From NCBI GenBank assembly GCA_036936605.1, contig JAUPFV010000001.1, positions 118,800,771-118,864,770 of the forward strand: 64,000 nt of DNA, read 5' to 3'. Below the pieces are notes generated by a model. The model made no database searches. It was not told where the DNA came from and saw nothing but the letters and a program-made list of their open reading frames with translations. This DNA is from Limnanthes douglasii subsp. nivea. Lineage: Eukaryota > Streptophyta > Magnoliopsida > Brassicales > Limnanthaceae. Shown one piece after another: positions 58,103 through 64,000 of this stretch (positions within the stretch are counted from its first letter, which is position 1; each line of letters opens with the position of its first letter). Made by a program: the position numbers and the translations under genes.

Positions 58103-59057
58103 TGTTAGGGTGGTGACTAAAGTCCCACATCCCACATCGGTTAAACATGGGAAAGATCAATGGTATATAAGTAAGAACATATCTCAACTAGTATGAGGCC
58201 TTTTGGTAGTGGACCAAAGGAAAATCCGTGAGGGCCTTCGGGTGCCAAAGCGGATAATATCATACTAGTGTTGAGATCGGTTGTGTTCCGTACTTATATA
58301 CGGAGGGGGAACCTGCGAAACCTTATATTCACACAACCCATATTCCCAACATGTGGTATCAGAGCTTCAGGCCCAGACGGAATGAGATGGTGGTAAAATT
58401 TTATATTCACACAACCCATATTCCCAACATGTGGTATCAGAGCTTCAGGCCCAGACGGAATGAGATGGTGGTAAAATTCTCGGAGATCGAACATGATGAA
58501 GTTAGACGCCATGCTCAATGTGATCTGTTCTAGATATCCTAGTTCAGAGTGCCCGCGGCTCATCAAGCGGTGGTACTTGATTGGAGTGGGGAGTGACGCT
58601 AAGGAACAAGAAATAGTGGTCTAATAGGAGGTACTTGATTGGAGTTGATTGGAGTGGGGAGTGACGCTAAGGAACAAGAAATAGTGGTCTAATAGGAGGT
58701 GAACAGTAACATTCGTAGTGCCTCTATGGTCAGATAGTCTTCCAACCTGATTAGAGTGGGCGGATGAAAGTCAATTGAGAGGAGGCTAAAGTGGTACTTT
58801 GTTCGAGAGGAGGATTTGTTAGGGTGGCGACCAAAGTCCCACATCCCACATCGGTTAAACATGGGAAAGATCAATGGTATATAAGTAAGAATATATCTCA
58901 ACTAGTATGAGGCCTTTTGGTAGTGGACCAAAGGAAAAGCCGTGAGGGCCTTCGGGTGCCAAAGCGGATAATATCATACTAGTGTTGAGATCGGTTGTGT
59001 TCTTACTTATATACGGAGACGTCCGGTCCGGACGGTTCGGACCCCATATTCCCAACA
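58103..59057 (+). mobile_element. Complete TRIM retrotransposon with 5-bp target duplication
   Basis: LTRs at 58103-58351 and 58817-59057 start TGTTAGGGTGG and end CCCAACA. The primer site TGTGGTATCAGAGCTT directly follows the left LTR. The purine tract GAGAGGAGGATT precedes the right one. TGTAG at 58098-58102 and 59058-59062 is a perfect target duplication. Total length is 955 bp with a noncoding inside of about 465 bp. The LTR has a TATA-like TATATAAG (58164-58171). Two internal tandem duplications are present. No enzymes are encoded, so it depends on proteins from another element. Confidence 0.92.
58326..58480 (+). repeat. Tandem duplication of the LTR end and primer site in the TRIM
   Basis: A block of about 77 bases, from TATATTCACACAACCCATAT through GTGGTATCAGAGCTTCAGG to GATGGTGGTAAAAT, is present twice in a row. 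The element therefore has two primer sites, at 58352 and about 58429. A second tandem duplication of about 70 bases (GGGGAGTGACGCTAAGGAAC...CTAATAGGAGGT) lies at 58570-58700. Confidence 0.9.
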
Positions 59058-59062
59058 TGTAG

Positions 59063-59248
59063 CTCATCAGATCCCTCTGATTCTGATTCTCAGCACAAAT
59101 TCAATCTCTTTTTTGGCTCGCTTTTTAGGTGCCTCAGTTGCACGAATCACTTTAAGTCCCTCTTGGGCTATATTGTTTCCTTTTTAGTCCCTTGTTAAGA
59201 TTTCTTTTGTAATGAGTCAATTATTATTAATATCATTCCCCATTTTGG
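59063..59248 (+). other. Sequence interrupted by the TRIM
   Basis: It continues the sequence that ends at 58102 (GCTCCCTTTGTTCGGTGGTCTTTGTAG). It ends in GTAATGAGTCAATTATTATT and an A run (59252-59259), resembling the 3' end of a retroposed transcript. Only the short frame 58995-59198 crosses it; no domain. Confidence 0.3.
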
Positions 59249-59372
59249 AAAAAAAACCATATCCTTTCATTCTCGCTCTAACAGACGATTCGCCCTCTTA
59301 TTAACGATTATCAATCTCACCTACGATTCTTGCCACAACCTTAGTTATAAGGTAAGTTTCTCGATTATGTTT
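59249..59372 (+). repeat. Leader-like exon end, copy 2
   Basis: Second copy of 57953-58075 with the donor-like end ATAAGGTAAGTTTCTC (GT at 59352). Possible acceptors follow downstream (TTTTTTGCAGCGAAG near 59806-59820), but no coding exon was found after them. Confidence 0.45.
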
Positions 59373-60950
59373 TATTACTAGTATATTTTCATTTCGATTT
59401 TTTAATTGGTTTAGATGATTATGGTTTCCTCATTTATTCTGATATTAAGTGTCGAGATTGGTGTAACTATTCATCATTTCTACTATTTTATGTGGATTTG
59501 TTGTCTTTTATTTTGTTGTTTATATTAAATTTTGGTGATCGGTGATGAGATTGTTATTTATAGTACTACTCATTTCTACTATATAGTTTTGTATATATTG
59601 TCATTTGTTTCAGTTTTGTGTCTTTTTGTCGATTTTAGGTGATTGGTGATGAAGTTTCTTCCTATAAACTTTAGTTGTATCTATTGTATTAATTGTAATT
59701 GTCTTTCATTTTTTTGGTTTTCTATTAGTTTGTGCAAATCATATATGCATTTGGTTGCAGTTTTGTTCTGCAATATTTTCTTCTACGACGATGATATGGT
59801 TTATTTTTTGCAGCGAAGAATCTTATTCTCGCTTGATTCAAGTTTGTGACCTTGCTTAATGAGCGTGTAGTGGATTTGTGAGATTTTTCCAATAACTTCC
59901 TCTTTTCTGAGGACATTGACAAGAATAGAACGTTTCTTTTAGTTATAAGTTGCAGAAACTCGATAATATTATGGTTATTTCTACTATAACAACAACATTG
60001 ACCAAATAATATCTTTTTAAATTTCAGGTGTTGTATCTAGTTTTTTTTTTAAGTTTTCTATGTTTTAAATACAATTGAGGCTTAATAATAAATGAATCTT
60101 TGTGTCACTCTGTAATTTTGTATGACTTGTAAATGTCGAAAATATGTTTCTACTTCGATGTGTGGAACTCTAGTTTTTGTGGTATCTCGATGATCAATGT
60201 GTATACTATCAAATTACTGCTTTGGTTGTGTAACTAATGTATAAAATTTACAAAAATATAGCATTTGAAAACTGGTTGACACTATAAGGTGCTTATGTAT
60301 AACCGACATAAGCATTATTGACATTTCTTAGTTGTCTTTTCTGATTCAACTTTTTAACTTATAGAAATATGTTACTTATCTACAATTTATCCAACTATCG
60401 GATAAAAAATAATTTTAGATTTACTATGACATGGTTTTTTTTCTATGAACTTCAAGAAGCTTAATTCAATTACTCTTGTCGTTCGACTTTAGTAGTGCTT
60501 CCTCTATTAATTTGAAAAATATCTTAGGATGTCTGCATCAGATAGAAATTTTAAAAATATACCTTTAGACTCCTTGAATTGCATGTATGTTAAAATATAT
60601 ATAATTTATGCACATAGTTCAGTTAGTGCATGTTAGTTGCATGATGTTGACTGTGTTTTGTATTTCTTCATTCATTTTCATACCCAATGTTGTGTTCCCT
60701 GATATAACTATTAAAAAATCAATCGAATTAAAAGACTAATAATATCTTTTTAAAACTCTAATAAATAAAGATAGTTAAAACTTGTGCCAAAAAAGATAAC
60801 AAAAAAACAGATTAAGGACAAGAAAATAGTGATAAAACCTGGATCTCATGGTCCTTTAATTTTCAGACCGAATATATAGTCTCTTTTAAAACTACTCATA
60901 ACAACAGAAACAAACCAACGACATATCGCAACGACATATTGAAGCGCTCG
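59373..60950. other. AT-rich region without recognisable gene
   Basis: T-rich, intron-like on + up to about 60050, then nondescript. Only chance-length frames. Confidence 0.4.
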
Positions 60951-60959
60951 AACCCACCC

Positions 60960-62815
60960 CATCCTACAACCTACTAAAAGGTGGTTTGAATTAAAAAGAA
61001 GATACATCGTGAGAAAGTCTTAGGAGATCACCATAGAGATTATAAAAATGTACAACAATGAAAGAAAAGTCTTCACTTTGGCTGGAAGAACTATACCATT
61101 CGCAAGAAATGATGTAATAGTCATTTTTGGAATAAACTATGGTACTAAAAAGATCAAAAGTTCGGAGTGTTAAAAAACATAATCAAGTATCATCTCAAGA
61201 TACTTTCGGGAGGTTGAAGAGTACAAGAAGAAGAAAGAAGTCAAATATATCACGAAGAAGAATTTGAAGAATTTAATAAAAGTTTATATAAAGATTGACG
61301 AGGTTGAAGTTGTCAAGGATGTCTACATGTGGTGACAATGTGTCGAAATGTTTAGCAAGGTTCATTGAATCCAAATTTGAAGTCCTCTACAAGTATGACA
61401 GGAGACAAATTACCGTAGAAACATTTATGAACTCAATCAACAAGAAATATTGACAACACCAACAAAATATAGTGGGTTGTGTGGAGATGTTGATTATAAT
61501 TTAAAAGTTTAGAAAATAAAAATTACAAAAATAAACTTATTAAAATCGATATTTATACTAACTTTATAAAATATTTCTCTACAACTAGTTTTGTTGGAGA
61601 ACACAATGGTTTGTATATTCAAATGTGACTTTCCACGGTGCTTGAGATATGAGAGAACTACTTGGTTCCAACTCCAAGACAAGGTTAAGGAGTTAATATG
61701 AGATGTTGTACTATCACATATAAAATAAATTATAATTTTAAAAAAGAATTCAATAAACTAACATTAATAACTTTACTTCTGTTAATTTTAATAAATACGT
61801 TATTTTTTGTACCTGCTGGCTCTTTTTTATGATTTCATTCTTTTTTGATAAATTGTGATTATTGGTTCTCATATTTCTATATACGTTAGTCGTTAGTGTT
61901 ATAAATATTTCATTCATCATATTGTATTCTAGATTTTGTTTATTTGTGGTATTCTCTTATGTTTTCATGTTATATTCGGTGCTTAAGGCTATATTTCTAT
62001 TATATTTCTCACACATCTCATTTATGCTTATATTTTCATTATTTCCTAGTTTATTTTGGTATTAGGTGATGATATTGTTGTGATTACTAGTTATCTTTTC
62101 AATAAATTAACAATAATAACTTTATTCGTCATAATTTTAATAAATATATTGTTTATTTTGTTGATGATTAAGGATTATAAGGTGAATTGGTACTCACTAT
62201 AGATGAGAATGATCTAATGGTTAGAGGGCATCTCTCAAATGATGAAAAAAATAATGAAGAAAACAACAAAGATGGTGAAGAAGCTAGTGAATAAAAGGAA
62301 AATAATGAAGATAAAGAAGAAAAAAATGATGATGAAAATGATTGAAATGATGATAAATCTAAAAATCCAAAATATGGAGTAAGAACGAGAAGTGTTACTC
62401 AAATGGAAAGAACGAGAAGTGTTACTCAAATGGACAAGAGGAAAATGAAAACAGTCTAACGATGAAAATGAAAAAGAAAATAAATAAAAAATAAGATGAA
62501 GTAGATGAGGAAAAAGAAAGAAACAAGAATAATAATTTGCAAAAAATAATTATGAAAGGAATGAAGAATGAAGTGATGTCACATGTCTCTTGCATGAGAT
62601 TGATGAAATAAAACTTAATACAAGATAAAAAATATATTATTAATATCAATAATTTTTAAATAAATTATTAGTTTACTACATTTCTGTTAATGTTTGAGTC
62701 TACTAATATAAAGTAAATGCTCAACAAAATGACTGAAGAGCTTCACAAAATCAAAAAACAGTTGAATAAGCTTTATGTCCTAGTGCTTAACAAAAATTCA
62801 CAGGCTTGAAAAGTA
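60960..62815 (+). pseudogene. Decayed transposon-type gene, possibly PMD- or Ulp1-related
   Basis: In + frames about 61030-61170 reads MYNNERKVFTLAGRTIPFAR followed by NDVIVIFGINYGTKKI. This resembles the opening block (FxLxGRxIxFxxxDVAxIFGI) of plant transposon genes with PMD- or Ulp1-like domains. A charged stretch with KVYIKIDEVEVVKDVYMW follows at about 61280-61330. About 62235-62460 codes an acidic Asp/Glu/Asn-rich run, then NPKYGVRTRSVTQME, whose last part is doubled. 62718-62805 could be a leucine-bearing helix (MTEELHKIKKQLNKLYVLVL). Stops and long AT-rich gaps separate the pieces. Identity is uncertain. Confidence 0.3.
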
Positions 62816-63924
62816 TAATATCCACAACTTTTCATGTTATTCAGTTTTTAATAATATTCGTGTTATTTAATAAAAATAATACATTGGATTATAAAAACAA
62901 AGAATAAAAGAGCTTCAATATACTTTCAGATAGGATTGACACTTATACAACTTGACACTTGATACAACTGGTCTAGTATGTGTATGTATACTTGTCTATA
63001 AGCTGCTTATTTTGGCAGTTTTGAGCTATCTAGTTAAATAGAAAAAATATGACACAAAGGATATATTAGTCACTCCTCCCAAACCTTACTTCCAAGACAT
63101 CATTTAACAATGCCTAGGCCTCATTCACCAGACATTTGTTGTTAACATTAATTTTTAATGTTAACAAGTAGTATTTTTTGCATCTTTATTTAATGAAATA
63201 ATGTGGTTTTTCGAATAAAACATGTATTTTTTCTTTAGGATTTCGAATAACACGTTTGAATTTTCACAAGTATCATTGTTTCCTTATTTGATTTGGATTG
63301 ATAATAAGAGTAGTAAATAGTTATCAATTTTGACATTGCAGATAATTAATGTATTTGTTTCATACATATAACGAATGTGTCAAACATTCCATGAGAGTGA
63401 TTCACAAACACCACAATATGTTATATTGTTAATAACATCAATGGTATATGGATTTTTATAAACGACATTCACACAAATATGTTATTTTATAATATATATT
63501 TTATTAATTTGTTTTATGTAAAATCAATGTTTACAAAGAAATAAAAGAAATGAGGAAAGTTAATAGATGACAAAATAAGAGATGTCAACCTCATAAATAT
63601 TATTAACAATAGAATAGTTTATACTAATTCACAAAACATAGAAGGATGCAACTAAAAACCACTGGACATTAATTCGTATTGACATAATGCAAAATTATTT
63701 ATTTAATATAGCTCCTTGCGTCCATGAAGTGCCAATACAAGGGATAAACTATCTAAATGCAACAATGGGGATGGTAAGTTTAATCATATATATACAAATG
63801 TTAAAAATCACTAGTAGTCATATATGTATACCAACTGTCGAAAAACAGTTTTCGTGCTCACTTTAATATTAATAATCATCCCTTGTGTTTCAATAATGTT
63901 GCACTTTAGTCCTCCTCGTGTAAT
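62816..63924. other. AT-rich region, nothing recognised
   Basis: No coding frame, terminal repeat or array identified. Confidence 0.4.
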
Positions 63925-64000
63925 TGATAACGCGGCGGAAATAAAAAATAACAACGATAGATGAAACCCTAATTTAAGGGTAACCTGATGAAACCCTAAT
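63925..64000. repeat. Start of a third copy of the 52.8-kb LTR, cut by the window edge
   Basis: It begins TGATAACGCGGCGGAAATA and continues GATGAAACCCTAATTTAAGG then GTAACCTGATGAAACCCTAA. It aligns with 52787-52860 and 53571-53640. It would read on - as the LTR of another member of the same short LTR family. Confidence 0.85.

Noticed and set aside
58294..58566. 90-codon frame on - and 60-codon frame on + with repeated peptides
   Set aside because: They cross the duplicated primer-site block of the TRIM and reflect only that duplication.
62235..62649. Hydrophobic frames on - rich in Ile and Phe
   Set aside because: They are the complement of the GAA/AAT-rich acidic stretch on +; no membrane protein is likely.
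1..64000. tRNA, rRNA, CRISPR arrays, bacterial-type operons
   Set aside because: None seen; tRNA-like words (TGGTATCAGAGC) are retrotransposon primer sites, and the tandem arrays have no CRISPR spacing or cas genes.

Overview
This window looks like a transposon-rich, AT-rich piece of a eudicot plant nuclear genome. The reasons are an intact plant-type armadillo-repeat gene, plant-specific transposon coding domains (plant mobile domain, MULE transposase with a SWIM finger and an OTU domain, LINEs with DUF4283/zf-RVT/RNase H, Ty1-copia, a Tat-type Ty3-gypsy) and short LTR elements with the usual plant tRNA-iMet primer site. The species cannot be named from what is visible. No rRNA, tRNA or CRISPR was seen.

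Layout. 0.4-5.2 kb: a decayed plant-mobile-domain (MAIN-like) gene on + converging on a decayed MULE transposase on -. 6.4-9.4 kb: the one convincing intact host gene, a 545-residue DUF7032/ARM-repeat protein on - with a probable intron-containing 5' leader. 9.7-11.8 kb: an AAT microsatellite, then a 1.9-kb Mutator-like element with near-perfect terminal inverted repeats and a 10-bp target duplication. It carries exons resembling a receptor-kinase transmembrane region, plus inverted repeats. 12.4-18.3 kb: a full-length but dead LINE on -. 18.3-20.5 kb: unidentified decayed coding sequence. 21.0-21.7 kb: a 60-bp minisatellite.

21.7-36.4 kb: copia remains in two related copies on -. Between them sits a nested stack: a 5'-truncated LINE with a 16-bp target duplication, itself split by a second 2.4-kb Mutator-like element that holds a striking GACGCTAG tandem array. 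35.6-46.5 kb: a Tat-type gypsy element on + with LTR-like repeats. Its 3' part carries a 51-bp tandem array, a 710-bp hAT-type non-autonomous element with an 8-bp target duplication, and a long antisense coding region. 46.5-52.2 kb: a third LINE on +. 52.2-56.8 kb: a second copy of the sequence that flanks the LINE at 26-31 kb, broken by a short LTR element (52.79-54.15 kb) and a hairpin-forming 49-bp tandem array. 58.10-59.06 kb: a complete 955-bp TRIM retrotransposon. 61.0-62.8 kb: a decayed gene possibly related to plant mobile-domain or Ulp1-type transposon genes. The window ends inside a third copy of the 52.8-kb LTR.

Apart from the ARM-repeat gene, almost nothing here is likely to make a functional protein. 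Catalytic residues of the reverse transcriptases and the gypsy protease are visibly altered. The value of the window lies in its nested-insertion record, the gene-fragment capture, and several unusual tandem or palindromic arrays inside non-autonomous elements.
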